Shown: positions 15,300-24,444, numbered from the stretch's first letter. The stretch is DNA of 34,543 nt from Candidatus Obscuribacterales bacterium (GCA_021732565.1 JAKFUT010000177.1:1-34543); one strand, 5' to 3'. Notes: generated by a model not told the origin, from the letters alone. Numbers and translations are program-made.

Positions 15300-15824
15300 A
15301 TGAAAATCTCACGAGAAATCTTGAATCGAATGTTGGTGGCTACTTTATTATCGAATGCTGCAAGTGCAACGACGGGCACCGCAATTGCTGCTGATTCGAA
15401 ATTAGCCGATGCTCAGTTTGAAGTTAACGCTGGTGCGAAAGACGTGGTAATCAGCAATAAAACTGATTTGAAGGATGTGAGGCAGACCACTGCCATGAAA
15501 CTTGCCGGGCTTGCCGACACTGCTCGTATCGTGTTGCATAAGGGTGCAAAACTGGGCTTCAGAGGCAATTGCAAGTTTCAGATAAGCGCTGGCAATTCTT
15601 TGGTACTTGACCCGGAGTCTTACGTTTTTTTGAAATCCGGAGCCTCCATCGAACTGACTGAACCATGTGTAGTACCAGCCAAACAATTCTTTATTCTGGA
15701 TCCGGGCAAAGTGCTGCGAAGCGTCAAGGGGGCTCCCGTCATTTATGCCTCGCATGGGGACGAGCCGCCGGCGCCCGCGTCAGCGCCAGTGAAAATCGCT
15801 TGCCCCGGCTGTGGTCGCGGGTAA
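15300..15824 (+). CDS. Secreted protein of unknown function
   Basis: 174 residues. GAGAGGAAG just before the ATG supports this start. Residues 1-31 look like a signal peptide (LVATLLSNAASATTGTAIAA). The mature part is mainly short beta-prone strands (ELTEPCVVPAKQFFILDPGK), perhaps a small beta-sandwich or solenoid, and ends in a Pro/Ala linker and ACPGCGRG, a C-x-x-C pair that could bind metal or form a disulfide. I do not recognise the family. It lies on the opposite strand between rplQ and truA, inside an otherwise one-directional ribosomal locus, which suggests insertion in an ancestor. Confidence 0.75.
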   Translation: MKISREILNRMLVATLLSNAASATTGTAIAADSKLADAQFEVNAGAKDVVISNKTDLKDVRQTTAMKLAGLADTARIVLHKGAKLGFRGNCKFQISAGNSLVLDPESYVFLKSGASIELTEPCVVPAKQFFILDPGKVLRSVKGAPVIYASHGDEPPAPASAPVKIACPGCGRG

Positions 15825-15909
15825 ACATGATTTTTCGCGGATGGTGCAACGCTGTCCGAGCAATGAATTCCCTTAACTGCAGTGTGCGATCTTAATTACG
15901 ATCATGCAC

Positions 15910-15936
15910 GAAAGGGCGGCCAAAGACCGCCCTTTC
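15910..15936. terminator. Bidirectional terminator between convergent genes
   Basis: GAAAGGGCGG (15910-15919) pairs with CCGCCCTTTC (15927-15936). It sits between the end of the + strand gene (15824) and the end of rplQ (15961), where transcripts from both sides must stop. T-rich bases follow on the + strand (CTTTCTTAATT); the minus side lacks a good U tract. Confidence 0.7.
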
Positions 15937-15960
15937 TTAATTCCATTTCGACCAGTCTAT

Positions 15961-16395
15961 CTAGACTAGCTGAATCAGCGCCATCGGAGCCGCATCGCCA
16001 CGACGGAAATGCGTCTTGATAATGCGAGTGTAGCCGCCCTGGCGAGATTGATATCGTACAGCCAGCTCTTCAAACGCTCTGTCTACCACCGATTTATCAT
16101 AGATGTAGGCTTGCATTTGACGGCGGCAATGCACGTGTTTTGCCAATGTGCTTTGGGCTTCGGTGGCTTCCGGACCGTTGCCGTCAGCACTCTTGTAGAC
16201 ATCATCAGGTGCAGCAACTCTTCCCTTCTTCGCCAGAGTGATCATTCTCTCGGCCTCGCTTCGTACAGCTTTCGCTTTCGAAACCGTGGTGATGATTTCA
16301 TCATGGCGCAGCAATTCCGTGGTCAAGGCGCGAAGCAAAGCGCGCTGTTGATCATACGGGCGGCTGAGACGATTACCGGGTAGGCGGTGACGCAT
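15961..16395 (-). CDS. rplQ: Ribosomal protein L17
   Basis: 144 residues; many bacterial L17 are about 116-130. It begins MRHRLPGNRLSRPYDQQRALLRALTTELLRHDEIITT, the conserved L17 start, and the end TRIIKTHFRRGDAAPMALIQLV is also typical. The extra length is an insert at about 60-85 (APDDVYKSADGNGPEATEAQ). L17 lies near the exit of the 50S tunnel. It follows rpoA, as in most bacteria. AGAGGA lies 9 nt before the ATG. Confidence 0.97.
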   Translation of the reverse strand: MRHRLPGNRLSRPYDQQRALLRALTTELLRHDEIITTVSKAKAVRSEAERMITLAKKGRVAAPDDVYKSADGNGPEATEAQSTLAKHVHCRRQMQAYIYDKSVVDRAFEELAVRYQSRQGGYTRIIKTHFRRGDAAPMALIQLV

Positions 16396-16463
16396 TTTCC
16401 AATTCCTCTTTCGTTAGCGCTTCCTGGCGCTGTCTTGCCGGCGCTTCGCGCGCGGCGGGCCTC

Positions 16464-17420
16464 TTACTTAGCTCCGTCCGACAGTGTTAAACCAAACTGT
16501 CTCAAACGCTCGATTACTTCGTCTGCCGATTTCTTTCCGAAGTTTTTGATGTTCATCAAGTCATCGTAGGTTAACTTGAGCAGTTCGCCCAGAGAGTGAA
16601 TGTTCGCTCTCTTTAAGCAGTTGTATGCGCGAACTGATAGCTCAAGTTCTTCGATGGATATCGAGTGATGCTTGCCGTCCGACTGAGTTGGCTGCGGAGC
16701 GACCGGCACCACCGGTCGTCCCGATAGTTCGGCGATGGGCACCAGGTGATCGATTAGTTGACGAGCCGCCTGGCTTATCGCTTCGGTGGCATCGATTGAA
16801 CCGTTGGACCAGAGATCAATGGTGAGCTTGTCATAATCGGTTGACTCACCGACACGAGTTGGTTCCACCGTGTAGCTGACCTTTCTAATCGGCATGAACA
16901 CCGCGTCGATTGGCAGCACGTCAATAGCTTGCTTGTAGTGACTGTGAGTGTCGGCGGGAACATATCCGCGTCCACGCTCCACAGTAATTTCTGCCCGAAT
17001 TCGTCCGTCATCAGCCAGCGTGCAGAGCTGCCAATCCGGATTGATAATGGTTACATCGGCGGGGCAGATAATGTCACGTCCGGTTACCGGACCGCCGCGC
17101 TGAATATCCAGGTGAAGATACTGCGGATCGTTGCTGAATGACTTAACAACCAGTCCCTTGAGGTTAAGCATGATGTCGATTACATCTTCCACGACACCGG
17201 GTATGGTGGTGAATTCATGGGTGACGCCTTCGATGCGTACCGCTGTGACGGCTCCACCTTCCAGCGACGACAGTAGCACGCGCCGCAACGAGTTACCGAT
17301 TGTAGTGCCATAGCCTCTTTCAAGTGGTTCGATCACGAATTTGCCGTAGATGGAGCCATCTGTGCCGGTCTTGTTTTCGAGGCACTTGATCTTCAGAGGT
17401 TCAATGCTTAGTCCGTACAT
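16464..17420 (-). CDS. rpoA: RNA polymerase alpha subunit
   Basis: 318 residues. The N-terminal domain (about 1-230) has YGKFVIEPLERGYGTTIGNSLRRVLLSSLEGGAV, the dimerisation part that nucleates polymerase assembly. The C-terminal domain (about 255-312: LSVRAYNCLKRANIHSLGEL... NFGKKSADEVIERL) binds UP elements and activators. The linker is rich in Pro/Gln/Ser. AAGGAG lies ahead of the ATG. Full length and no odd residues. Confidence 0.98.
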   Translation of the reverse strand: MYGLSIEPLKIKCLENKTGTDGSIYGKFVIEPLERGYGTTIGNSLRRVLLSSLEGGAVTAVRIEGVTHEFTTIPGVVEDVIDIMLNLKGLVVKSFSNDPQYLHLDIQRGGPVTGRDIICPADVTIINPDWQLCTLADDGRIRAEITVERGRGYVPADTHSHYKQAIDVLPIDAVFMPIRKVSYTVEPTRVGESTDYDKLTIDLWSNGSIDATEAISQAARQLIDHLVPIAELSGRPVVPVAPQPTQSDGKHHSISIEELELSVRAYNCLKRANIHSLGELLKLTYDDLMNIKNFGKKSADEVIERLRQFGLTLSDGAK

Positions 17421-17456
17421 AAGTCTCCCGATACTCCTTGGGCGGTTCCGTCACGA

Positions 17457-18080
17457 TTAACGCGAATAGTATTCAACTATCAGCGCTTCTCTTATGGTCT
17501 GGTCGAGGTCTTCACGTGCAGGGAGCTGGCCGATGGAAACTTTCATGTTTTCCAGATCAGCATTGACCCAGCGAGGAGCCCCCGCAGATGGATTTTCTTC
17601 CATCAATTTTTTTAGCAGATTTTTGCTCTTATCTTGCACGGAAATCACTTGTCCGATCTTCAGCTGATATGAAGGGATAGAAACCCTCTTGCCGTCGACT
17701 GTGATGTGACCGTGGCGTATGAGCTGTCTTGCTTGTGCACGCGACGGTGTAAGCCCGGAGCGGTGAACGATATTGTCGAGTCTCGACTCAAGCAACTGCA
17801 GAAGTCTTAGACCCGTTGGAACGTTCTTTTGACGAACTGCTACATCCATGTAGCGAGCGAACTGGGTTTCCAACACCCCGTAGCCGCGCCGCACCTTCTG
17901 CTTTTCACGAAGCTGAATGGCGAATTCCGACTGCTTCTTGCGGTCTTGTCCATGCTGTCCTGGTGGATAGCGGCGGCGTTCGATCGCGCACTTAGAGGTG
18001 TAGCAACGTGAGCCCTTCAAGAAGAGCTTAGTGCCTTCGATTCGACACAATTTGCAAACAGAGTCACAATACCTGGCCAA
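17457..18080 (-). CDS. rpsD: Ribosomal protein S4, zinc-binding type
   Basis: 207 residues. MARYCDSVCKLCRIEGTKLF and then RCYTSKC supply the cysteines of the zinc-binding (C+) form of S4. The S4 RNA-binding domain covers about 96-160 (RLDNIVHRSGLTPSRAQARQLI). S4 starts assembly of the 30S body and in many bacteria represses its own operon. The initiator is TTG at 18080 with AAGGAG 8 nt upstream; the next conserved residues leave no room for a later start. Confidence 0.97.
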   Translation of the reverse strand: MARYCDSVCKLCRIEGTKLFLKGSRCYTSKCAIERRRYPPGQHGQDRKKQSEFAIQLREKQKVRRGYGVLETQFARYMDVAVRQKNVPTGLRLLQLLESRLDNIVHRSGLTPSRAQARQLIRHGHITVDGKRVSIPSYQLKIGQVISVQDKSKNLLKKLMEENPSAGAPRWVNADLENMKVSIGQLPAREDLDQTIREALIVEYYSR

Positions 18081-18107
18081 AGCCGTTTCTCCTTTCAGAA
18101 AGCCCTA

Positions 18108-18500
18108 TTAAACGCGACGTCTCTTTGGCGGACGACAACCGTTGTGCGGAATTGGAGTGCAGTCTCGAATCAAAGTGATTTCGAGTCCAGACGCTTGCAA
18201 TGCTCTGATTGCAGTCTCTCTTCCCGCACCGGGGCCCTTAACCAGCACTTCGCATTTGCGCATGCCCTGGTCCATCGAACGCTTCGCCACTGATTCGGCG
18301 GCTTGCTGCGCTGCAAATGGAGTGCCCTTTTTGGCGCCTTTGAAGCCGACAGTGCCGGCCGACGCCCAGGCGATAACCGCCCCTATTGGATCTGTAGCGC
18401 TGACGATAGTGTTATTGAAGGTCGACTGAATATGGACGACCCCCTCAAGTACTACGCGGCGTTCTTTCTTCTTCCCTCTTGCTTTTGGTGCTTTTGCCAT
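18108..18500 (-). CDS. rpsK: Ribosomal protein S11
   Basis: 130 residues, full length. [44 protein letters not shown] and the closing [15 protein letters not shown] are diagnostic. S11 forms the platform of the 30S subunit near the E site. AAGGA lies 9 nt before the ATG; 27 nt separate it from rpsD. Confidence 0.98.
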   Translation of the reverse strand: MAKAPKARGKKKERRVVLEGVVHIQSTFNNTIVSATDPIGAVIAWASAGTVGFKGAKKGTPFAAQQAAESVAKRSMDQGMRKCEVLVKGPGAGRETAIRALQASGLEITLIRDCTPIPHNGCRPPKRRRV

Positions 18501-18676
18501 TTCACACGGTCCTTACAATTCCATTCAGTCGATTTCAGTGGGCGGTCAATTTCAATCGCTTTATTGCGGCTCCGTCGCCTCGTCGCTCGCTTTGCGCAAA
18601 GGTGAGGCGCTCGCCCCGGGGGTTCAGCCAAACAACTGGTGCCACCACTGCGACACCATTCTGATACATACCCGAA

Positions 18677-19060
18677 CTACTTACCTGGAGCCTGCTTCTT
18701 GCCCGCAACCGTAACGCGCTTGCGACCACGTCGTGTACGTGCGTTGGTCTTGGTTCGCTGTCCACGTGTAGGAAGCCCTTTTCGGTGTCTCTGCCCGCGG
18801 AAGCAATTGATTTCAATCAAGCGCTTGACGTTGAGACCTTCCATACGACGCAGGTCGCCTTCGACTTGCCAGTTTTTGTCGATCTCTTCACGAATGCGGT
18901 TCACTTCGTCTTCAGTGAGATCCTGCACACGCTTAGTCTCGGCGATGTTCAGCTTTTGGCATATCTTTTGCGCAGCTGTCGGTCCAATACCGTACAAGTA
19001 GCGGAGCGCAATGTGTGCTTTTTTATTTCTCGGCAGGTCAACACCCGCAATGCGAGCCAT
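18677..19060 (-). CDS. rpsM: Ribosomal protein S13
   Basis: 127 residues. [26 protein letters not shown] opens the protein and [25 protein letters not shown] lies in its basic tail. S13 sits in the 30S head and contacts the 50S subunit and tRNA. GGAGG stands 6-7 nt before the ATG. The 176-bp space to rpsK is wide for this operon. Confidence 0.98.
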   Translation of the reverse strand: MARIAGVDLPRNKKAHIALRYLYGIGPTAAQKICQKLNIAETKRVQDLTEDEVNRIREEIDKNWQVEGDLRRMEGLNVKRLIEINCFRGQRHRKGLPTRGQRTKTNARTRRGRKRVTVAGKKQAPGK

Positions 19061-19158
19061 CTATCCTCCATCCCCGCAGGGCTAGTGCAATGTAACCGGG
19101 AACCACCCGCATCCGTGCAGCCCGGGTTTTCCCGATCGGCACGATCCGCGGCAGCGCT

Positions 19159-19272
19159 CTATCCCTGGCGCTGCTTGTGCTTGGGATTTTCGCAAATAAT
19201 TGCAACTCGTCCTTTACGGCGAATCACCTTGCACTTTTCGCAAATTTTCTTGACCGAAGCTCTTACTTTCAT
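19159..19272 (-). CDS. rpmJ: Ribosomal protein L36
   Basis: A 37-residue gene: [20 protein letters not shown], then [17 protein letters not shown]. Cys11, Cys14, Cys27 and His32 are the zinc ligands of the standard (C+) L36. L36 binds 23S rRNA under the peptidyl-transferase region. The place between infA and rpsM is the conserved one. GGAAAA precedes the ATG. Confidence 0.97.
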   Translation of the reverse strand: MKVRASVKKICEKCKVIRRKGRVAIICENPKHKQRQG

Positions 19273-19405
19273 TTTTCCATTCTCTTGTTGTCACGGAGAC
19301 GCGAAATCGCTCCATGCCTGTGCTCCCGTTACCGGCAGCAAGTGGATCGAAACTATCGACTGGTAGAGGGTCCAGCCAATGCAGCCGCGAAGTAGATATT
19401 CTACC

Positions 19406-19627
19406 CTAGTCTTTTATTCGGTAGGTGATGCGTCCGCGGGTGAGGTCGTATGGTGTGAGCTCCACACGCACTCGATCGCCGGGTAGAATCTTAATAAAGT
19501 TTTTGCGGATTTTTCCGGAAATGTGCGCCAGCACTTTATGTCCGTTGTCTAGCTCGACCCGAAACATAGCATTGGGCAGGCTTTCGCGGATAGTTCCTTC
19601 GAATTCGATAACGCCTTGTTTCGTCAT
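19406..19627 (-). CDS. infA: Translation initiation factor IF-1
   Basis: 73 residues, one OB fold: [51 protein letters not shown]-1 blocks the ribosomal A site during initiation. Its ATG overlaps the map TGA (ATGA, 19624-19627), so translation is coupled. No insertions or losses. Confidence 0.98.
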   Translation of the reverse strand: MTKQGVIEFEGTIRESLPNAMFRVELDNGHKVLAHISGKIRKNFIKILPGDRVRVELTPYDLTRGRITYRIKD

Positions 19628-20418
19628 ATTTCTTCGCCGGGTCGTCTTGTCAGTATCTCTGGAGCACCGTCTTCCATTATCAAAAGTGAATGTTCGAAGT
19701 GGGCTGATGGCTTGTAATCTTCAGTTACAACCGTCCACTTGTCCTTCTTCACCTTGACGCGGTCTCCGCCTAAATTAAACATAGGTTCAATCGCTATAAC
19801 CATACCAGGTTTGAGTCTGGTCTTACTACCAGTTCTATAGTTGAGTATGAACGGCTCTTCGTGATACGAATAACCAATACCGTGCCCGCCATATTCGCGA
19901 ACTATTCCGTAAGAATTGGCTTTGGCAATGTCTTCAATCGGTCCGGCAATTTCGTCTAGCGTAGCGCCAGAGATTGCGGCCCGAATGCCGGCATAGAGCG
20001 ATATTTTTGTATCTTCGATTAACTTGAGCACTCGATCAGACACTTTCCCCACTGGCAATGTGATGGCCGTGTCACCGATGTAATCGAGCTTCTTTCCATT
20101 GCTGGATTCTTTACGGAAAGTGGCGCCAACGTCCAGGCTGATGACGTCACCCTCTTTCAATACTTTATGCTTGCTGGGAATGCCGTGTACCACTTCTTCG
20201 TTTATCGAAACGCAGAGCGTACATGGAAACCCTCTGTAGCCTTTAAATGTGGGAATTCCGCCTGCATCGCGGATTATTTTCTCTGCCAACTCGTCAAGCT
20301 CCCAGGTTGTAATTCCCGGGGCAACGATTTTGGACAACTCATGATGAACTTCTCCGGCGAGCTTTCCCGCTCGCCGAAACAAATCCTTCTCTTCTTCCGT
20401 GTTTACTATCAAACTCAT
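19624..20418 (-). CDS. map: Methionine aminopeptidase, type I
   Basis: 264 residues. The five metal ligands are present: Asp96 (ISLDVG), Asp116 (YIGDTA), His179 (GGHGIG), Glu211 (AIEPMF) and Glu242 (AHFEHS); His78 (VVHGIP) is the substrate-side histidine. It removes initiator methionine from new proteins. No N-terminal zinc-finger extension is present, so it is the short type Ia form. Four-base overlaps join it to adk before it and infA after it. Confidence 0.97.
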   Translation of the reverse strand: MSLIVNTEEEKDLFRRAGKLAGEVHHELSKIVAPGITTWELDELAEKIIRDAGGIPTFKGYRGFPCTLCVSINEEVVHGIPSKHKVLKEGDVISLDVGATFRKESSNGKKLDYIGDTAITLPVGKVSDRVLKLIEDTKISLYAGIRAAISGATLDEIAGPIEDIAKANSYGIVREYGGHGIGYSYHEEPFILNYRTGSKTRLKPGMVIAIEPMFNLGGDRVKVKKDKWTVVTEDYKPSAHFEHSLLIMEDGAPEILTRRPGEEI

Positions 20419-21074
20419 GCAGCAGGAACTTTCAGTGCTTTGAGCAATTCAGTAAAAATTGCATCGGGGTCGCCCTCGCCGTTGATGGTTTTCACCAGCG
20501 ATCGTTTGCCATAGTACTCGATAAGAGGGGCTGTTTGATCGTTGTAGGTTTTGAGCCTGGCTCCCACGAGCTCTTCTTTGTCGTCATCTCGGGTCATGAG
20601 CGGGGCATTGCAAGCGTCGCAAACACCTTCTTGTTTTGGTGGTTGGAACTTAATGTGGAATGGCGTCAGGCAAGCTTTATTGCTGCAGCAGCGGCGCCCT
20701 GTGATGCGCTCTGCCAGAAGACCGGGGTCGACATTCATATCGATAACTATCGACAGATCTTTCTTAATGTCGCCGAGCAGATGGTCAAGAGCCTCAGCTT
20801 GAGCGACATTGCGAGGAAATCCGTCTAGTAGAAATCCGCGCGCACACTCAGACGATGATAATTTGTCGCGGAACATGGCGATCAGTACTTCGTCCGGTAC
20901 GAGAATGCCCTGGTCCATGTAGGACTTGGCTTTGGTACCAGCCGCGGTGCCTGCCTTCACAGCCTCTCGCAGCAAATCTCCCGAGGAAAGGTGTGGTATG
21001 TTGAGCTGCCTGGCAACTCTTTTGCATTGAGTGCCTTTTCCGGCTCCCGGGGGTCCAAGAAATAGAATTTGCAT
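20415..21074 (-). CDS. adk: Adenylate kinase with cysteine-bearing LID
   Basis: 219 residues, long type. The P-loop GPPGAGKGTQ (7-16) binds phosphate; LLDGFPRNVAQAEAL is the AMP-side signature. The LID (about 125-165) has RRCCSNKAC and then CDACNAP, four ligand cysteines (129/130, 135, 152, 155) as in zinc-stabilised Gram-positive and other enzymes. It balances ATP, ADP and AMP. The ribosome site is weak; 15 nt separate it from secY. Confidence 0.97.
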   Translation of the reverse strand: MQILFLGPPGAGKGTQCKRVARQLNIPHLSSGDLLREAVKAGTAAGTKAKSYMDQGILVPDEVLIAMFRDKLSSSECARGFLLDGFPRNVAQAEALDHLLGDIKKDLSIVIDMNVDPGLLAERITGRRCCSNKACLTPFHIKFQPPKQEGVCDACNAPLMTRDDDKEELVGARLKTYNDQTAPLIEYYGKRSLVKTINGEGDPDAIFTELLKALKVPAA

Positions 21075-21089
21075 GTAAATGGTTACTCG

Positions 21090-22529
21090 CTATTTTTTGT
21101 TCTGAAAAAGTCCACGTGCTTGATACCGAGCAGACAGCGCATGGGTCATGATTTGTCGTTGGGTGTCAATTGCCACGCCGACAAGAATGATGAGCGAGGT
21201 ACTGCCTAAACCTTGCAGGGTTACAACGCCCGTTGCCTGTTCTACGTGTATGGGAACAATGGCGACCAGGGCAATTGCCGAAGCGCCAATGAAGATAAGA
21301 CGATTGAGAGTCGCTTCCAAAAAGTCTGAAGTAGGCCGGCCTGGTTTCACTCCCTGAATCGCTCGCCCGCTTCGTCGCAAGTTTTCTGCCATGTCGCGCG
21401 TGGGCAGTACGATCGATGCATAGAAAAATGCGAAGAAGAGAATGAGCATAAAGTAAACGAGGGAATGCTCCCAGGTGTTGTACTGGAAGAGCCGATAGAA
21501 TTCAGATTCGGCTACTTTCCAGGTTTGTTGGGCCCAGGGCTGTTCCGACAGGCTTGCAAAGCCGGGAATGTTCAACAGCAACTTATGAAGCCCTTCCATA
21601 GGGTTGTTCGGGTTGTGTTGAAGAAACTGCATGATAGTTTGTGGAAACATGAGTAGCGAAGAGGCAAAGATAATTGCCATGACTCCGGACGGGTTTACCG
21701 GCAAATAAAGGTAATCGTCTGGCGTGGCAGTGGTTTTATTCGATTGGCGCCGGGCCCCCAATACCATGATTTTGCGAACACCCTGCTGCAAGCAAACCAC
21801 AAGGGCAATCAGTGTCAGGAATGTCGCCGTCAGAACGGCAACTCCCCATATGGGAGCCTGTCCTTCGGTCACGGCTTGGCTTGTTTGATTGATCATGCTT
21901 GGCAATCGCGACGCAATACCGAGGAAGATCAAGAGGGACGCGCCGTTGCCAATGCCACGTTCTGTAATGATTTCACCGAGCCACATGATAAATATGGCTG
22001 AGGCGGTGAGTATCACCGTGGCCAGAATATAGAAGATTGGTCCGGCCAGGTGCGGGTTTACTACCGGATAATCACCGCTGATACTGGCAAGCAGTTTCGA
22101 CAGCATGAATGACTGAAAGGCAGCCAGTATCACCGCAAGCAATCGTGTGTACTTGGCCAGTTCCCTGCGTCCTTGTTCACCGGAGTTCTTTTGCAAATCT
22201 TCCAACTTGGGGATGACCACCGTCATCAATTGCATAATGATTGAAGCGGTGATATATGGACCGATACCCATTGAAAAAATGGAAAGTTTACCGAGCGCGC
22301 CGCCGGTAAACAAATCGATCATGCCAAGCAAGTTTTGTGCTAATTCCGGGTGGTGCGACATCGCTTCCGGCATTACGCCCGGTAACGGAATGTGCACACC
22401 CATGCGGTATATTGCAATCATTGCCGCGGTGAACATGATGCGCTCTTTAAGACCGGGCGCCCCCAGCATTTGTAGAAAGTCGCCAGGACCCCCGATCGGT
22501 GTACCCCGCTTTGCGGGCGCATTGGTCAT
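21090..22529 (-). CDS. secY: Protein translocase subunit SecY
   Basis: 479 residues, ten hydrophobic segments. RMGVHIPLPGVM in the first part, then MGIGPYITASIIMQLMT, the plug and second helix, and the cytoplasmic loops ending in GRPTSDFLEATLNRLIFIGA are SecY marks. It forms the export channel with SecE and SecG. The loop near residues 300-345 is longer than in E. coli (about 443 residues overall). GGAG lies 10 nt before the ATG. Confidence 0.97.
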   Translation of the reverse strand: MTNAPAKRGTPIGGPGDFLQMLGAPGLKERIMFTAAMIAIYRMGVHIPLPGVMPEAMSHHPELAQNLLGMIDLFTGGALGKLSIFSMGIGPYITASIIMQLMTVVIPKLEDLQKNSGEQGRRELAKYTRLLAVILAAFQSFMLSKLLASISGDYPVVNPHLAGPIFYILATVILTASAIFIMWLGEIITERGIGNGASLLIFLGIASRLPSMINQTSQAVTEGQAPIWGVAVLTATFLTLIALVVCLQQGVRKIMVLGARRQSNKTTATPDDYLYLPVNPSGVMAIIFASSLLMFPQTIMQFLQHNPNNPMEGLHKLLLNIPGFASLSEQPWAQQTWKVAESEFYRLFQYNTWEHSLVYFMLILFFAFFYASIVLPTRDMAENLRRSGRAIQGVKPGRPTSDFLEATLNRLIFIGASAIALVAIVPIHVEQATGVVTLQGLGSTSLIILVGVAIDTQRQIMTHALSARYQARGLFQNKK

Positions 22530-22712
22530 TGTGTTTTTTCTCCGGTGCTAAACAAAGACGAGCGTGAAAATTCGTCGATTCATCTTAACGTTATACGGCT
22601 TATGACGTAATTTCGCCGGGCCGTGGATGGGTAGTTTGCACGATTTAATCATGCAGTTTACCTGTGTTCCCCGGTAGCAAAAATTTGATCAGCCAGGATG
22701 AACCCGCAGTCG

Positions 22713-22749
22713 GTCAACGCGGGTAAGGCGATGGCGCTTACCCGTTGAC
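22713..22749 (-). other. Hairpin in the rplO-secY spacer
   Basis: GTCAACG-GGTAAG-CG arms pair with the sequence CGCTTACCCGTTGAC across a small ATGG loop, with a two-base bulge. It starts 8 nt after the rplO stop. No U tract, so more likely an mRNA-stabilising or processing stem than a terminator. Confidence 0.5.
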
Positions 22750-22756
22750 GTCTATT

Positions 22757-23221
22757 TCACTCCCCTTTTTCAGCATCTCCCAATATCGTTACTGAGCCGC
22801 CTGCTGCTTCAATCTTGGTTCGGGCACCGGCTGACACATGGTGGGCGCTGACCTTCAAAGAGACTTTCAGTTCGCCGTTGCCGAGAATTCGAAGGCTGTC
22901 GGTGGTCTTCTTAATAATTCGGTTTTCCACCAGGGTATGTGCCGCTACTTCGCTGTCAGGCGCAAATACATTAAGTGAACCCACGTTTACTTCTATCCAC
23001 TGGCGGCGCTTGACCTGATCGAAGTTATGCAGCTTTGGAAAACGACGGAACATGGGTGTTTGTCCGCCCTCAAAGCCGAAGCGCTTACCTTCGCCGGACC
23101 GTTGCCCCTGTCCGTTGTGTCCACGGGTACTGGTCTTGCCGTGCCCTGATGCACGTCCGCGTCCTACACGCTTAGTTTTACGGCGCGAGCCGTCAGCTGG
23201 TTTTAGTTGGCCTAGTCTCAT
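22757..23221 (-). CDS. rplO: Ribosomal protein L15
   Basis: 154 residues. LGQLKPADGSRRKTKRVGRGRASGHGKTSTRGHNGQGQRSG is the arginine/glycine-rich L15 opening. L15 is a late-assembling 50S protein. AAGGAG 7 nt before the ATG. It is followed by a 227-bp spacer before secY and preceded by a 343-bp spacer after rpmD. Confidence 0.98.
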   Translation of the reverse strand: MRLGQLKPADGSRRKTKRVGRGRASGHGKTSTRGHNGQGQRSGEGKRFGFEGGQTPMFRRFPKLHNFDQVKRRQWIEVNVGSLNVFAPDSEVAAHTLVENRIIKKTTDSLRILGNGELKVSLKVSAHHVSAGARTKIEAAGGSVTILGDAEKGE

Positions 23222-23564
23222 CTCGTTCTCCTTTTACCTTGCGCCCGCGCCCCCGGCGCGAACTCGGTTGTTTTGTTTCCCTGCCGGAGCATGGTGCTCC
23301 CCGGGACAGCGGGCGTCCCGCTTTAGATCTTGTTGCCTTTGTGGCGATAGATAGATCTCGCCTTGTCAGGTTGTTTGAAAATCGCTTCCTGTGTTTCTTG
23401 TTCGCGCTTTTGAAGAAGCGGGCGGGACGGTCCCGGGGAGAATTGGCTTCGCTCAGCATCGAGGGCTATTTAAGACGACATAGCGAAGCCCCGCTGCGTA
23501 CAAGGCGTCTTACAAACTTAGCCCCGGAATGCGCTTTACACGTCCGGGGCTAAACAAAGTTTTA
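23222..23564. other. GC-rich hairpin spacer between rpmD and rplO
   Basis: 343 bp with no gene I trust; a minus-strand frame at 23193-23459 is open but Arg/Lys-biased and overlaps the start of rplO. Visible palindromes include GGGAC-G-GTCCC, GGAGCA-TGG-TGCTCC and the 11-bp stem listed at 23518-23553. Confidence 0.5.
23518..23553 (-). other. Hairpin just behind rpmD
   Basis: TTAGCCCCGGA (23518-23528) and TCCGGGGCTAA (23543-23553), an 11-bp perfect stem with a 14-nt loop, starts 12 nt after the rpmD stop. On the minus strand only GTTTGT follows, so termination would be partial at best. Confidence 0.65.
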
Positions 23565-23762
23565 TTATTTATCGTTGCCGTTCTTGCCGTCATCCGGGGT
23601 GACGGTAACGAGGTGATGCACCTTTCGTACCATTCCTCGAATTGTCGGGGAGTCGGCATGAAAAACATGCGATCCGAACTTGCCCAGTCCCAGCGCTCGA
23701 ATTACTCTTCGCTGAGTCTCTCTAGTACCTACCATACCGGCAGTCAGCCTTATCTTCAACAT
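23565..23762 (-). CDS. rpmD: Ribosomal protein L30
   Basis: 65 residues: MLKIRLTAGMVGTRETQRRVIRALGLGKFGSHVFHADSPTIRGMVRKVHHLV. L30 is a small 50S protein that is lost in Cyanobacteria and some other lineages, so its presence is informative. GGAGG lies 5 nt before the ATG. A 9-nt gap separates it from rpsE. Confidence 0.97.
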   Translation of the reverse strand: MLKIRLTAGMVGTRETQRRVIRALGLGKFGSHVFHADSPTIRGMVRKVHHLVTVTPDDGKNGNDK

Positions 23763-23771
23763 GATGACCTC

Positions 23772-24398
23772 CTAAGAAAGCATCTGGCGGATGCTTATAC
23801 CGCGCAGACGAGCCGACTCTTCAAATGTGCGCATCTGCTTGAGACCGTCAATGGTGCCGCGGGCCACATTGAGTGGAGATCGCGAGCCGAGGCACTTGGC
23901 CAGCACGTCGCCGATTCCTGCTAGTTCCAGCACCGAACGAACTGCGCCACCAGCGATGATACCGGTACCTTTGATAGCCGGTTTGATCATGATGCGGCTT
24001 GAGCCCTGGCGACCGATAACCGGATGCGGAACCGTAGTGCCTACCATCGGCACCGTTATCAGGCTCTTCTTGGCGTCTGAGACACCCTTCTGAATGGCGC
24101 CGATAACTTCGGCTGCTTTGCCGACTCCGACTCCGACCTGGCCTTTGCCATTGCCCACTGCAACCACGGCTCTGAAGCTCAGCTTCTTGCCGCCTTTTAC
24201 TACTTTGGTTACGCGGCGTACTTGAATAATCTTCTCTTCCCAGTCCGATTGTTCGCGCGGACGTTCGTCTGCCGGACGGCGGTTAGTAGTTTCGCGCCCG
24301 GACGATGTGCGGCGTCCGCGGCGTGCTGCCGCTTCGGGCGGCGGTGCGGCTGCGGCGGCCGGTTCCTCAGTAACAATTACCTTTTCTTCTTTGTCCAT
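23772..24398 (-). CDS. rpsE: Ribosomal protein S5 with low-complexity N-terminus
   Basis: 208 residues from the ATG at 24398 (GGGGAG 11 nt upstream); an earlier in-frame ATG at 24440 would add 14 residues. The double-stranded RNA-binding part and the C-terminal fold begin at WEEKIIQVRRVTKVVKGGKKLSFRAVVAVGNGKGQVGVGVGKA. Before it lies about 50 residues of Ala/Pro/Glu then Arg (EPAAAAAPPPEAAARRGRRT), beyond the usual S5 length of about 165. S5 helps decoding accuracy and mRNA unwinding at the 30S entry. Confidence 0.95.
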   Translation of the reverse strand: MDKEEKVIVTEEPAAAAAPPPEAAARRGRRTSSGRETTNRRPADERPREQSDWEEKIIQVRRVTKVVKGGKKLSFRAVVAVGNGKGQVGVGVGKAAEVIGAIQKGVSDAKKSLITVPMVGTTVPHPVIGRQGSSRIMIKPAIKGTGIIAGGAVRSVLELAGIGDVLAKCLGSRSPLNVARGTIDGLKQMRTFEESARLRGISIRQMLS

Positions 24399-24444
24399 CG
24401 AAAGGAAAACTCCCCTTTTCTCACCGTTCGATCCGTTCATCCAC

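Noticed and set aside
23193-23459. Minus-strand frame of 88 codons between rpmD and rplO
   Set aside because: It overlaps the rplO start, is Arg/Lys-biased as expected from GC-rich hairpin DNA, and lacks a ribosome site.
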